From Vibrio campbellii CAIM 519 = NBRC 15631 = ATCC 25920 (lineage in GTDB: Bacteria > Pseudomonadota > Gammaproteobacteria > Enterobacterales > Vibrionaceae): DNA of 64,000 nucleotides. The notes beneath the pieces were generated by a model. That model was not told the DNA's origin. It did not search any database and was given only the letters and a program-made list of their open reading frames with translations. Below, one piece after another: positions 23,255-32,122 of the stretch. Position 1 is the stretch's first letter, and each line of letters begins with the position of its first letter. The stretch spans positions 744,001 to 808,000 of the forward strand of contig NZ_CP015863.1 in assembly GCF_002163755.1 (NCBI RefSeq), read 5' to 3'. A program made the translations under genes and the position numbers.

Positions 23255-24394
23255 ATGACAACGAATCAACAGAATGCAGTTGTTTCGCAACCACAGACCG
23301 TCGTTGTGAAACTGGGTACAAGTGTGCTGACAGGCGGCACTTTGGCGTTAAACCGTGCTCATATGGTAGAGCTGGCTCGTCAATGTGCTGAGCTAAAAAA
23401 ACAAGGCCATTCAGTAGTAATGGTTTCGTCTGGTGCGATTGCAGCAGGCCGTGAGCATCTTGGATACCCCGCACTGCCCAACGAGATGGCGAGCAAACAG
23501 TTGCTTGCTGCTGTGGGCCAGAGCCGTTTGATTCAAACATGGGAGTCTTTGTTTGGCATTTATGGCATCAAAATTGGTCAGATGCTGCTAACTCGTGCGG
23601 ATTTGGACGATCGCGAGCGTTTCCTAAATGCGCGTGACACCATCAATGCTCTGGTTGCAAACGACATTATTCCTATCGTGAACGAAAACGATGCAGTAGC
23701 AACCAACGAGATCAAAGTTGGTGACAACGATAACTTGTCTGCTTTGGTGGGGATTTTGTGTGGTGCAGACAAATTACTGCTGCTAACAGATCAAAAAGGT
23801 TTGTTTACCGCAGACCCTCGTAAAGATCCAAATGCCGAACTGATCAAAGAAGTGAAAACCATCGATGATACTTTGCGTAAGATTGCGGGTGGTAGCGGCA
23901 CAACGCTAGGTACTGGCGGCATGGCAACCAAGCTTCAGGCGGCAGACATCGCTCGACGTGCAGGCATTGAGGTGATTATCGCAGCAGGTAGTGCACCAAA
24001 TGTTATCTTTGACTCATTGAGCTCAGAGCCACAAGGCACGCGTTTCCTTCCTTGTGAAGAAGCGCTAGAAAACCGTAAACGCTGGATATTAGCGGGCCCT
24101 GCGGCATCTGGTGACATCATTGTCGACGATGGTGCAGTGAATGCGGTTGTTGGCAAAGGTAGCAGCTTGCTTGCAAAAGGCGTTATTAAGGTAAGCGGTG
24201 ACTTTGCTCGTGGCGAAGTGGCACGCGTAACAAACTCTCACGGCAAACTGGTTGCTCGTGGTATCAGCGCCTACTCAAGTGAAGACCTCGCGAAAATCGC
24301 CGGTAAGCACAGTAAAGATATCATCTCTATTTTGGGTCATGACTACGGCTCAGAAGTGATTCATCGCGATGATCTTGTCGTCATCCAAGAATAG
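23255..24394 (+). CDS. proB: Glutamate 5-kinase
   Basis: First step of proline synthesis: phosphorylates glutamate to gamma-glutamyl phosphate; normally feedback-inhibited by proline. 379 residues. The amino-acid kinase domain runs from about 14 to 260 (VVVKLGTSVLTGG, MVSSGAIAAGREHLG, VNENDAVATNEIKVGDNDNLSALV, GTGGMATKLQAADIA), followed by a C-terminal PUA domain (about 280-365) typical of ProB. The ATG at 23255 follows AGAAG; the reading from 23189 crosses the terminator region. Immediately followed by proA 17 bases later, so the two form the usual operon. Confidence 0.96.
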   Translation: MTTNQQNAVVSQPQTVVVKLGTSVLTGGTLALNRAHMVELARQCAELKKQGHSVVMVSSGAIAAGREHLGYPALPNEMASKQLLAAVGQSRLIQTWESLFGIYGIKIGQMLLTRADLDDRERFLNARDTINALVANDIIPIVNENDAVATNEIKVGDNDNLSALVGILCGADKLLLLTDQKGLFTADPRKDPNAELIKEVKTIDDTLRKIAGGSGTTLGTGGMATKLQAADIARRAGIEVIIAAGSAPNVIFDSLSSEPQGTRFLPCEEALENRKRWILAGPAASGDIIVDDGAVNAVVGKGSSLLAKGVIKVSGDFARGEVARVTNSHGKLVARGISAYSSEDLAKIAGKHSKDIISILGHDYGSEVIHRDDLVVIQE

Positions 24395-24411
24395 AAATTG
24401 AGGGAAGCAAC

Positions 24412-25662
24412 GTGGATTTAACGAATATGGGTAAAGCTGCCAAAGATGCAGCTTTCGAATTGGCGACAGCGTCAACCGCACAAAAGAACCAAGCACTAGC
24501 GATCATTGCTGATGAGCTAGAAGCTAACGCAGCAACTATTTTGGCTGCAAACGCAAAAGACATCGAACTGGGCTGCGAAGCGGGTCTAACCGAAGCTCTA
24601 CTTGACCGACTTCTATTGAACGAAGAGCGTCTAACAGGCATTGCCAATGACGTGCGTAACGTAATCAGTCTAAATGACCCTGTGGGCAGCGAGATTGACA
24701 GCAAAGTGCTAGAAAACGGCATGTCTCTGTCTCGTCGTCGCGTACCACTTGGTGTGGTTGGCGTGATTTACGAAGCGCGTCCAAACGTAACCATCGATAT
24801 TGCTGCACTGTGTCTAAAAACAGGTAACGCAAGCATCCTTCGTGGTGGCAAAGAGACGTTCTTTTCTAATATGGAATTGGTAAAGGTTATTCAATCTGCG
24901 CTGGCGAAAGCTAACTTGCCAGCGGCTTCTGTTCAATACATTGAAAAGCCAGACCGCGAGTTGGTTTCTCAACTGCTAAAACTAGACGATTACGTCGATA
25001 TGATCATTCCACGTGGTGGCGCTGGTCTACACAAAATGTGTAAAGAGAACAGCACCATTCCAGTGATCATTGGTGGTTTTGGGATTAGCCACATCTTTGT
25101 TGATGAGTCTGCGGATCTAGAAAAATCATTGAATGTTGTTGAGAACTCAAAAGTTCAACGTCCTTCAGCATGTAACTCGTTAGATACTCTGCTTGTTCAT
25201 GAAAAAGTGGCAGCGCAATTCCTAGCAATGATTGTAGAACGCATGAACGACAAAGTGACCTTCGTTGCGGAGCCAAAAGCAAAAGCGCTCATGGCGCAAG
25301 CAAAGCAAATTCGTGATGCGGGTGAAGGCGATTTTGATACGGAATGGCTAAGTTACACGCTTGGTGTAAAAGTGGTTGCTGATGTGAAAGAAGCGATCAA
25401 TCACATGCGTGTTCACAACGCGAGTCACTCAGATGCGATCATGACTAACAGCCTAGAAAACTCAGAGTTGTTCATCAACTCAGTGGGTTCTGCCGCAGTC
25501 TACGTCAATGCGGCAACACGCTTTACGGATGGTGCTCAGTTTGGTCTTGGTGCAGAAGTAGCGGTATCCACTCAGAAACTGCATGCACGTGGTCCTATGG
25601 GCTTGGAAGAGCTAACCAGCTACAAATGGGTTGGTAAAGCAAACTACCTAGCACGCAGTTAA
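24412..25662 (+). CDS. proA: Gamma-glutamyl phosphate reductase
   Basis: Second step of proline synthesis: NADPH reduction of gamma-glutamyl phosphate to glutamate semialdehyde. 416 residues (E. coli 417). ALDH-fold signatures: VGVIYEARPNVTIDIAALCLKTGNA (split across two strands), RGGAGLH near 201-207 and the catalytic Cys254 in RPSACNSLDTL. The start is GTG at 24412, supported by GAGGGA at 24399-24404. Downstream of proB in one operon and followed by a terminator. Confidence 0.96.
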   Translation: MDLTNMGKAAKDAAFELATASTAQKNQALAIIADELEANAATILAANAKDIELGCEAGLTEALLDRLLLNEERLTGIANDVRNVISLNDPVGSEIDSKVLENGMSLSRRRVPLGVVGVIYEARPNVTIDIAALCLKTGNASILRGGKETFFSNMELVKVIQSALAKANLPAASVQYIEKPDRELVSQLLKLDDYVDMIIPRGGAGLHKMCKENSTIPVIIGGFGISHIFVDESADLEKSLNVVENSKVQRPSACNSLDTLLVHEKVAAQFLAMIVERMNDKVTFVAEPKAKALMAQAKQIRDAGEGDFDTEWLSYTLGVKVVADVKEAINHMRVHNASHSDAIMTNSLENSELFINSVGSAAVYVNAATRFTDGAQFGLGAEVAVSTQKLHARGPMGLEELTSYKWVGKANYLARS

Positions 25663-25685
25663 CAGAAAACGTCTGATATTGATTG

Positions 25686-25712
25686 AAAAAGGGGCAGTAG
25701 TGCCCCTTTTTG
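25686..25712 (+). terminator. Terminator of proBA
   Basis: AAAAAGGGGCA / TGCCCCTTTTT with a short loop. Confidence 0.93.
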
Positions 25713-25789
25713 TTTTCTCTAACATAGCAATTCCGCTACACTAGTCTTGCTTTTGGGACGAACCCAATCGCACGCTATTTGGAGGTGAT

Positions 25790-26239
25790 ATGCATTGTCC
25801 TTTTTGTTCTGAGAACGATACAAAAGTAATTGATTCCCGCTTAGTTGCGGACGGCCATCAGGTTCGTCGTCGTCGCCAGTGTCTTGCATGTAGCGAACGT
25901 TTTACTACGTTTGAAACGGCAGAGTTGGTGATGCCGAAAGTGATTAAGTCAAACGGTAACCGCGAACCCTTCGATGAAGACAAGATGGTCGGTGGTATAC
26001 AGCGTGCCCTAGAAAAACGTCCAGTGAGTGCCGATTCTATCGAGCTAGCGATTAGCATGATTAAGTCACAACTACGTGCCACTGGTGAGCGTGAAGTACC
26101 TAGCGAGATGATTGGTAATCTAGTTATGGACCAATTAAAAGAGCTGGATAAAGTCGCTTATATCCGTTTCGCATCGGTTTACCGCAGCTTTGAAGACATC
26201 CGTGAATTTGGCGAAGAAATTGCACGTCTAGAAGACTGA
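25790..26239 (+). CDS. nrdR: Transcriptional repressor NrdR
   Basis: ATP/dATP-sensing repressor of ribonucleotide reductase genes. 149 residues. The zinc ribbon uses Cys3, Cys6, Cys31 and Cys34 (CPFC ... CLAC) and is followed by Arg-rich DNA-binding residues (VRRRRQC) and an ATP-cone domain (about 47-137). The ATG has a near-perfect ribosome site (GGAGGTGAT). First gene of the rib cluster; placing nrdR before ribD is the usual gammaproteobacterial order. No NrdR box is seen next to it. Confidence 0.96.
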   Translation: MHCPFCSENDTKVIDSRLVADGHQVRRRRQCLACSERFTTFETAELVMPKVIKSNGNREPFDEDKMVGGIQRALEKRPVSADSIELAISMIKSQLRATGEREVPSEMIGNLVMDQLKELDKVAYIRFASVYRSFEDIREFGEEIARLED

Positions 26240-26246
26240 TTGAATC

Positions 26247-27371
26247 ATGGCTCAACACAACACTTCTTCACCATTTACCTCTCAAGATTTCGAAATGATG
26301 TCGCGTGCGCTCATGCTGGCGAAACGCGGCATTTATACGACGGCTCCGAATCCTAATGTAGGCTGTGTTATTGTCCGTGACGGTGAGATAGTTGGCGAAG
26401 GTCATCATCACCGTGCAGGCGAGCCTCATGCCGAAGTCCACGCCATGCGTATGGCGGGGGATAAAACCCAAGGTGCGACAGCTTACGTAACGTTGGAGCC
26501 TTGTTCTCACTATGGCCGCACGCCACCTTGTGCTGAAGGACTCATCAAAGCCAAAGTCGCGCGCGTTGTCTGTGCGATGGAAGATCCCAACCCGAAAGTC
26601 GCTGGGCGCGGTTTTCAAATGCTGCGTGATGCAGGGGTAGAAGTTCAGGTCGGCTTGTTAGAAAGCGAAGCTATTGAACTGAACAAAGGCTTCATCAAAT
26701 TCATGCAAACGGGCATGCCATACATTCAGTTGAAAATGGCGGCCAGTTTAGACGGACAAAGCGCACTCAGTAATGGTCAAAGCCAATGGATCACCTCCCC
26801 AAAGGCTCGCCAGGATGTACAGCGTTATCGTGCATTGAGCGGTGGGATTCTCTCAACCAGCAAAACCGTGATTGATGACAATGCGTCATTGAACGTTCGC
26901 TGGGAGGATTTGCCAAAAAGCGTGCAAACGCAATATCCCCAAGAGGATGTCCGTCAGCCTCCGCGCGTTATTTTCGATCGCCAGTCTCAACTTAGTGATG
27001 ATCTAAAGCTATTCAATACTGATGGTGAGCGTATCATTGTCAGCCAAGGTGGCGATATGGTCCCTGAACTGGGTGAAAACGGCCAAATTGACTTAGCGGC
27101 GACACTAAGAAATGTAGCAAGCGGACACCATATCAATCACTTGTGGGTCGAGGCTGGAGCGACGCTCGCGAGTTCGTTAATCAAAGCTAACCTTGTAGAT
27201 GAACTGATTGTTTATCTTGCACCCAAATTGATGGGCAGCGATGGACGAGGCTTGATTGGTGCACTTGGGTTAACTGAGATGGCCCAAGTTATCGATTTAA
27301 CTATTACCGATGTTCGAATGGTGGGTGTGGATATTCGCATTACCGCAACCGTCAAACGCAACCAAAGCTAG
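26247..27371 (+). CDS. ribD: Riboflavin biosynthesis protein RibD (deaminase/reductase)
   Basis: Bifunctional: deaminates the pyrimidine made by GTP cyclohydrolase II, then reduces its ribose side chain. 374 residues. The deaminase domain (about 1-150) has PNPNVGCVIV, HAE at 61-63 and Cys86/Cys95 in LEPCSHYGRTPPC; the reductase domain (about 155-370) has KMAASLDGQSAL, SGGILSTSKTVIDDNASLNVR and VEAGATLASSLI. It begins 8 bases after nrdR and is followed 11 bases later by ribE, so the cluster is one operon. Confidence 0.95.
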   Translation: MAQHNTSSPFTSQDFEMMSRALMLAKRGIYTTAPNPNVGCVIVRDGEIVGEGHHHRAGEPHAEVHAMRMAGDKTQGATAYVTLEPCSHYGRTPPCAEGLIKAKVARVVCAMEDPNPKVAGRGFQMLRDAGVEVQVGLLESEAIELNKGFIKFMQTGMPYIQLKMAASLDGQSALSNGQSQWITSPKARQDVQRYRALSGGILSTSKTVIDDNASLNVRWEDLPKSVQTQYPQEDVRQPPRVIFDRQSQLSDDLKLFNTDGERIIVSQGGDMVPELGENGQIDLAATLRNVASGHHINHLWVEAGATLASSLIKANLVDELIVYLAPKLMGSDGRGLIGALGLTEMAQVIDLTITDVRMVGVDIRITATVKRNQS

Positions 27372-27382
27372 AAAGAAGCATT

Positions 27383-28036
27383 ATGTTTACAGGAATTGTA
27401 GAGGCAGTTGGTAAGCTGACTGCTATTACGCCAAAAGGCGAAGACATCACCGTGACGGTAGAAGTAGGCAAGCTGGATATGTCTGACGTTAAGTTAGGCG
27501 ACAGTATCGCGACCAATGGTGTGTGTTTGACAGTCGTCGACTTCGGTAGTCACTACTACAGTGCGGATTTGTCACTGGAAACGCTGAACAAAACCGGTTT
27601 TGCTGCTTACCAAGTTGGTGACAAAGTGAACCTCGAAAAAGCCATGCTACCGACCACTCGTTTTGGTGGCCACATAGTGTCTGGTCACGTCGATGGCGTG
27701 GGGGTGATTGTTGAACGTAATCAAGTCGGCCGTGCGATTGAATTTTGGGTTGAGATGCCAGCTGAAATTTGTAAGTACGTGGCAGAAAAAGGCTCTATCA
27801 CAGTGGATGGCATTAGTCTGACCGTCAACGACCTACGTAAGAATAGTTTTAAATTAACGATTGTTCCTCACACCAGTGAAGAGACGACCATCGATCAGTT
27901 CCAAGTTGGTCGTAAAGTGAACCTCGAAGTGGACGTGTTAGCTCGCTACATGGAGCGTTTGCTACAAGGTCAAAAAGAAGAGTCGCAAGAATCACGAATT
28001 ACCATGGATTTCTTGCAGCAAAATGGTTTTGCTTAA
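27383..28036 (+). CDS. ribE: Riboflavin synthase, alpha chain
   Basis: Dismutates two molecules of 6,7-dimethyl-8-ribityllumazine to riboflavin. 217 residues with the internal duplication of the family: MFTGIVEAVGKL and TNGVCLTVVDFG in the first barrel, GGHIVSGHVDGVGVI joining, and GSITVDGISLTVNDL in the second. Also named ribC in E. coli. The C-terminal tail (ESQESRITMDFLQQNGFA) is slightly longer than the core. Eleven bases after ribD. Confidence 0.95.
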   Translation: MFTGIVEAVGKLTAITPKGEDITVTVEVGKLDMSDVKLGDSIATNGVCLTVVDFGSHYYSADLSLETLNKTGFAAYQVGDKVNLEKAMLPTTRFGGHIVSGHVDGVGVIVERNQVGRAIEFWVEMPAEICKYVAEKGSITVDGISLTVNDLRKNSFKLTIVPHTSEETTIDQFQVGRKVNLEVDVLARYMERLLQGQKEESQESRITMDFLQQNGFA

Positions 28037-28195
28037 ACGAAACCGACCACAATCACAGAACGTTATCAGGTTAATTGACTTAATAAAGGTTGGCTTCAAA
28101 CTGCTTTGCTGACCCAAGCCAGTAGACGTAACTCAACGAAACGTTAAACGCATTGCTGCTGCAATAATAAATTTTTGAATAACGGGAAACAGAAT

Positions 28196-29305
28196 ATGCC
28201 TATCAGCACGCCTCAAGAGATTATTGATGACATTCGCGCAGGCAAAATGGTCATCCTAATGGATGATGAAGACCGCGAGAATGAAGGTGATTTGATCATG
28301 GCTGCCGAGCACATTACGCCGGAAGCTATCAACTTTATGGCTACGCATGGCCGTGGCTTAATCTGTCTAACCATGACAAAAACTCGTTGTGAGAGCCTTG
28401 GCCTTCCGCCAATGGTGCAAGACAACAACGCACAATACACCACCAATTTTACGGTTTCTATTGAAGCCGCTGAAGGTGTAACAACGGGTATTTCTGCAGC
28501 GGACCGCGCTCGCACTGTACAAGCTGCAGTCGCGCCAAACGCAAAAGCGGCGGACTTAGTACAACCGGGTCACATCTTCCCTCTAGCAGCACAAGATGGT
28601 GGTGTTCTAACTCGCGCAGGCCACACTGAGGCTGGTTGTGATTTGGCTCGTCTGGCAGGTCTTGAGCCTGCGTCGGTTATCGTTGAAATCCTAAACGACG
28701 ATGGCACGATGGCGCGCCGCCCAGATTTAGAAGTGTTCGCTGAAAAGCACGGTTTGAAACTGGGTACCATTGCGGATCTTATCGAATACCGCAACAACAC
28801 AGAAACGACCATTGAGCGAGTGGCAGAATGCGCACTACCAACGGAGTTCGGCGAGTTTACGCTGGTGACGTACAAAGACACTATCGATAACCAAGTACAT
28901 TACGCTATGTGTAAAGATGACCTAACAAAAGATGCACCATTGGTTCGTGTCCACCTACAAGATGTCTTTACCGATGTACTTCGTAGTGACCGCAATGCAG
29001 AGCGCAGTTGGACACTAGAGAAGGCAATGAAGCGCATTGGCGAAGAGGGTGGTGTATTGGTTGTACTTGGCAATGAAGAATCAACCGATCTACTTGTTCA
29101 CCGCGTTAAGATGTTTGAAGCGCAAGATAAAGGTGAAGCCCCAACACTTGCGAAGAAACAAGGCACTTCTCGCCGTGTAGGCGTTGGTTCGCAAATTCTT
29201 GCTGACCTAGGCGTGCACGATATGCGTCTGCTTTCTTCGACCAACAAAAAGTACCACGCGCTAGGCGGTTTTGGCCTGAACGTAGTTGAGTACGTCTGCG
29301 AATAA
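28196..29305 (+). CDS. ribB: DHBP synthase fused to degenerate GTP cyclohydrolase II-like domain (RibBX type)
   Basis: Makes 3,4-dihydroxy-2-butanone 4-phosphate from ribulose 5-phosphate. 369 residues from the ATG at 28196; an in-frame TTG at 28175 is less likely. Residues 1-205 are a complete RibB (MDDEDRENEGDLIMAAE, HGRGLICL, RAGHTEAGCDLARLAG). Residues 206-369 align with GTP cyclohydrolase II (GEFTLVTYKDTIDNQVHYAM, GIGSQIL-like GVGSQILADLGVHDMRLLS), but the zinc motif CLTGD...CDCG is missing, so cyclohydrolase activity is unlikely. Commonly annotated ribBA; the RibBX name is better. No FMN riboswitch is seen in the 159 bases upstream, so the gene may be expressed with the cluster. Confidence 0.9.
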   Translation: MPISTPQEIIDDIRAGKMVILMDDEDRENEGDLIMAAEHITPEAINFMATHGRGLICLTMTKTRCESLGLPPMVQDNNAQYTTNFTVSIEAAEGVTTGISAADRARTVQAAVAPNAKAADLVQPGHIFPLAAQDGGVLTRAGHTEAGCDLARLAGLEPASVIVEILNDDGTMARRPDLEVFAEKHGLKLGTIADLIEYRNNTETTIERVAECALPTEFGEFTLVTYKDTIDNQVHYAMCKDDLTKDAPLVRVHLQDVFTDVLRSDRNAERSWTLEKAMKRIGEEGGVLVVLGNEESTDLLVHRVKMFEAQDKGEAPTLAKKQGTSRRVGVGSQILADLGVHDMRLLSSTNKKYHALGGFGLNVVEYVCE

Positions 29306-29474
29306 CAACTGACTTACAGGTTCCTAGTCTTGCGAGTACTTATCATCGTTAAGGCTAGGAACTCGTGATTCGTCTCCAATTTCCATTAGATATTGCTCAC
29401 AAATTTGTGATAGAATCCGGCGATTCTCACTTGATGAACAATTTTCACTTATAAATAGAGTTAAAGGAAAGCTT

Positions 29475-29945
29475 ATGAAAGTGATCGAGGGTGGCTTCCC
29501 AGCGCCAAATGCAAAAATTGCTATCGTTATTTCTCGTTTCAACAGTTTTATTAACGAAAGCCTACTATCTGGTGCGATCGATACACTAAAGCGTCACGGA
29601 CAAGTAAGCGAAGACAACATCACTGTTGTTCGTTGTCCAGGTGCCGTAGAACTACCTCTAGTAGCTCAACGTGTTGCTAAGACTGGTAAGTACGATGCAA
29701 TCGTATCTTTAGGTACAGTAATCCGTGGCGGTACACCACACTTTGACTATGTTTGTAGTGAGTGTAACAAGGGTCTTGCACAAGTTTCTCTGGAATACAG
29801 TCTTCCAGTGGCGTTTGGCGTACTGACTGTTGATACTATCGATCAAGCGATTGAACGCGCAGGAACCAAGGCTGGTAATAAAGGTGCAGAGGCTGCACTA
29901 AGCGCACTTGAAATGATTAACGTACTATCTGAAATTGATTCCTAA
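29475..29945 (+). CDS. ribH: 6,7-dimethyl-8-ribityllumazine synthase
   Basis: Condenses the RibD product with the RibB product to lumazine, the substrate of riboflavin synthase. 156 residues (E. coli RibH 156). Signatures: EGGFPAPNAKIAIVISRFN, VVRCPGAVELPLVAQ, LGTVIRGGTPHFDYVC (phosphate and catalytic His) and GVLTVDTIDQAIERAGTKAGNKG. AAAGGAAAG precedes the ATG. There is a 169-bp gap after ribBX. The stop overlaps the nusB start (TAATG), a common lumazine synthase-nusB coupling. Confidence 0.96.
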   Translation: MKVIEGGFPAPNAKIAIVISRFNSFINESLLSGAIDTLKRHGQVSEDNITVVRCPGAVELPLVAQRVAKTGKYDAIVSLGTVIRGGTPHFDYVCSECNKGLAQVSLEYSLPVAFGVLTVDTIDQAIERAGTKAGNKGAEAALSALEMINVLSEIDS

Positions 29946-30412
29946 TGGGGGCCAGTGTGAAACCAGCCGCACGTCGTAACGCACGTCAATTCGCGCTACA
30001 AGCGATCTACTCATGGCAAATTACTAAAGACAATGTTGCCACGATCGAAGAACAGTTTTTGTCTGGCGACAAATACGATGAAGAAGAACTTCACGCATCT
30101 GAGCCTGCACTAGCTGCTCCAGAAACAGACGTAGCTTACTTCCGTGAACTACTAAGCGGTGTTGTACTTAGCCACTCTGAGCTAGATAGCAAAATCCGTC
30201 CATACGTGTCACGTCCAATGCAGGACCTAGACATGATGGAACTTGCTCTTCTTCGCCTTGCTATGTACGAGATGACTCGTCGCGAAGATGTTCCTTACAA
30301 AGTGGTAATCAACGAAGCGATTGAACTTGCAAAAGTATTCGCGGCAGAAGACAGCCACAAATTTGTGAATGGTGTGCTAGATAAAGCGGCGCCACACGTA
30401 CGTAAGAAATAA
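29945..30412 (+). CDS. nusB: Transcription antitermination factor NusB
   Basis: Binds boxA RNA with NusE (S10) in rRNA and phage antitermination complexes. 155 residues. Family features: KPAARRNARQFALQAIYSWQ at the N-terminus (boxA contact), an all-helical body, and EMTRREDVPYKVVINEAIELAKVF (split), EDSHKFVNGVLDKA near the C-terminus. Translationally coupled to ribH by TAATG. A terminator follows. Confidence 0.95.
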   Translation: MGASVKPAARRNARQFALQAIYSWQITKDNVATIEEQFLSGDKYDEEELHASEPALAAPETDVAYFRELLSGVVLSHSELDSKIRPYVSRPMQDLDMMELALLRLAMYEMTRREDVPYKVVINEAIELAKVFAAEDSHKFVNGVLDKAAPHVRKK

Positions 30413-30424
30413 CGATTTCTTCAT

Positions 30425-30454
30425 TAAAAAGGTCAGCAGATGCTGACCTTTTTT
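30425..30454 (+). terminator. Terminator after nusB
   Basis: AAAAAGGTCAGCA / TGCTGACCTTTTTT with a short loop. thiL begins only 37 bases later, so read-through or a separate thiL promoter is needed. Confidence 0.88.
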
Positions 30455-30490
30455 GTATCAAAAGCTTTTACATCAAACAGTAAGTGAACA

Positions 30491-31456
30491 ATGTCTGGTG
30501 AATTTAATCTGATCGACAAGTACTTTGTTGGACGCCAAAACCAGCGCAAAGACGTACACCTAGCGGCAGGTGACGATTGTGCGTTAGTGAAAGCGCCAGA
30601 CAACGTACAAATTGCCATTAGCACCGATACGCTGGTGGCTGGTACTCATTTTCTTGCCGATGCCAATCCTGCTTGGGTCGCGCATAAGGCGCTGGCCTCT
30701 AACATCAGTGATTTGGCTGCAATGGGTGCAACCCCAGCTTGGGTGAGCTTTGCATTGACCATGCCTGAGCCAGATGAAGCATGGCTTGCGCCCTTCTGTG
30801 ATGCATTTTTTGAGCTGGCAGACTACTTTGGTATTCAACTCATTGGCGGTGATACCACCAAAGGTCCACTGAGCCTGACACTTACGGTGCAAGGCTTTGT
30901 ACCAGAGGGCAAAGCTTTGACTCGCTCTGGAGCAAAAGTCGGTGACTGGGTGTATGTGACAGGTAACCTTGGTGATGCCAAAGCTGGTCTGGATGTGATT
31001 TTGGATGATTCACTGCGCTCACGCATTGCAGCGCCAGAGCTTGAAAAAGCACATTATCTCAGTACTCCTCGCGTATTAGCCGGACAAGCACTGATTGGGT
31101 TGGCATCGTCGGCGATTGATATTTCTGATGGTTTGATCTCTGATATCAAGCACATTCTCAAACGTTCTGATGTGGGGGTTAGCCTGGATGTCTCCCAGCT
31201 GCCGATATCTTCAGAATTAGTTCAGTTTTTAGATGATAAGGTCAGCGCTCAGCAGTATGCTTTATCAAGTGGTGAAGAGTACGAGCTGTGTTTTACTGTG
31301 CCAGAGCAGAACCACGGTTCATTGCAAAGCGCACTGTCGCACACGGGATGTAAAGTCACGTGTATTGGCCAGATTCGACCAAGAGGCACGTTTGAGCTGC
31401 ACGATAACAATCAACCTCTTGATTGGGATCTCAGCGGCTTTGACCACTTTAAATAA
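30491..31456 (+). CDS. thiL: Thiamine-monophosphate kinase
   Basis: Phosphorylates thiamine monophosphate to the active cofactor thiamine pyrophosphate. 321 residues, PurM-like fold: GEFNLIDKYFVGRQ at the N-terminus, AAGDDCALV metal site, LAADANPAWVAHKALASNISDLAAMGA, IGGDTTKGPLSLTLTVQG and ISDGLISDIKHIL, with SSGEEYELCF near the C-terminus. Its placement between nusB and pgpA is the standard gammaproteobacterial order. Confidence 0.95.
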   Translation: MSGEFNLIDKYFVGRQNQRKDVHLAAGDDCALVKAPDNVQIAISTDTLVAGTHFLADANPAWVAHKALASNISDLAAMGATPAWVSFALTMPEPDEAWLAPFCDAFFELADYFGIQLIGGDTTKGPLSLTLTVQGFVPEGKALTRSGAKVGDWVYVTGNLGDAKAGLDVILDDSLRSRIAAPELEKAHYLSTPRVLAGQALIGLASSAIDISDGLISDIKHILKRSDVGVSLDVSQLPISSELVQFLDDKVSAQQYALSSGEEYELCFTVPEQNHGSLQSALSHTGCKVTCIGQIRPRGTFELHDNNQPLDWDLSGFDHFK

Positions 31457-31513
31457 TCTGAGCTAGGCGTTAGCCTAAGATTGATACCAAACTTGCAGTA
31501 TAGGTTTAAGGAA

Positions 31514-32017
31514 ATGACCAACCCTCTCTCTCTGATTTCATTAAAGAACCCGTGGCATCTTTTGGCGACAGGTTTTGGTAGCGGCTTATCACCAGTAGTG
31601 CCTGGGACAATGGGGACGCTTGCGGCAGTGCCGTTGTTCCTCCTGTTGGCACAACTGCCTTTTCCACTTTATGTGGTTGTCGTGCTTTTCTCCTGCGTGA
31701 TTGGCATTAAGATTTGCCAAGTGACATCAGATGACATGGGCGTTCACGACCATGGCTCTATCGTATGGGATGAGTTTGCGGGCTTTTGGATCACTATGAG
31801 CCTTGTGCCAGCATTGAATATTCCAGTGACGGAATGGAAGTGGCTACTAACTGGCTTTATCTTGTTCCGCTTCTTTGACATGGTAAAACCATGGCCAATA
31901 GGTTGGTTGGATAAACGTGTTCACGGCGGTTTAGGTATCATGATTGATGATATCGTGGCAGGCATTATGGCGGGTATCGCACTGTTTTTATTGGCGAAAT
32001 ACGCAGGCTGGATGTAG
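31514..32017 (+). CDS. pgpA: Phosphatidylglycerophosphatase A
   Basis: Integral inner-membrane phosphatase that makes phosphatidylglycerol from PGP. 167 residues from the ATG at 31514. Family signatures: NPWHLLATGFGSGLSPVVPGTMGTL, HDHGSIVWDEFAGFWI (acidic catalytic residues), FRFFDMVKPWPIGWLDKRVHGGLG and MIDDIVAGIMAG; about four membrane segments. The ribosome site AAGGAA is only one or two bases from this ATG, so an upstream TTG (31481) cannot be excluded. Confidence 0.92.
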   Translation: MTNPLSLISLKNPWHLLATGFGSGLSPVVPGTMGTLAAVPLFLLLAQLPFPLYVVVVLFSCVIGIKICQVTSDDMGVHDHGSIVWDEFAGFWITMSLVPALNIPVTEWKWLLTGFILFRFFDMVKPWPIGWLDKRVHGGLGIMIDDIVAGIMAGIALFLLAKYAGWM

Positions 32018-32056
32018 TACTTATCGCGTAGTACTTGTGGCATAGTACTGACAATC
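32015..32056. repeat. Degenerate 14-bp tandem repeat after pgpA
   Basis: TAGTACTT recurs at 32015 and 32029, and TAGTACT at 32043, a 14-base spacing. The first copy includes the pgpA stop. No role is apparent. Confidence 0.5.
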
Positions 32057-32066
32057 GACAAATAAA

Positions 32067-32094
32067 CAAAAGGGATGCTACGGCATCCCTTTTC
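32067..32094. terminator. Bidirectional terminator between pgpA and dxs
   Basis: AAAAGGGATGC / GCATCCCTTTT with loop TACG serves the two converging units. Confidence 0.92.
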
Positions 32095-32122
32095 TGTATT
32101 TAATTTGTTGTATTACGTACGC

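Noticed and set aside
28037..28195. FMN riboswitch before ribBX
   Set aside because: None of the conserved RFN element sequences is present.
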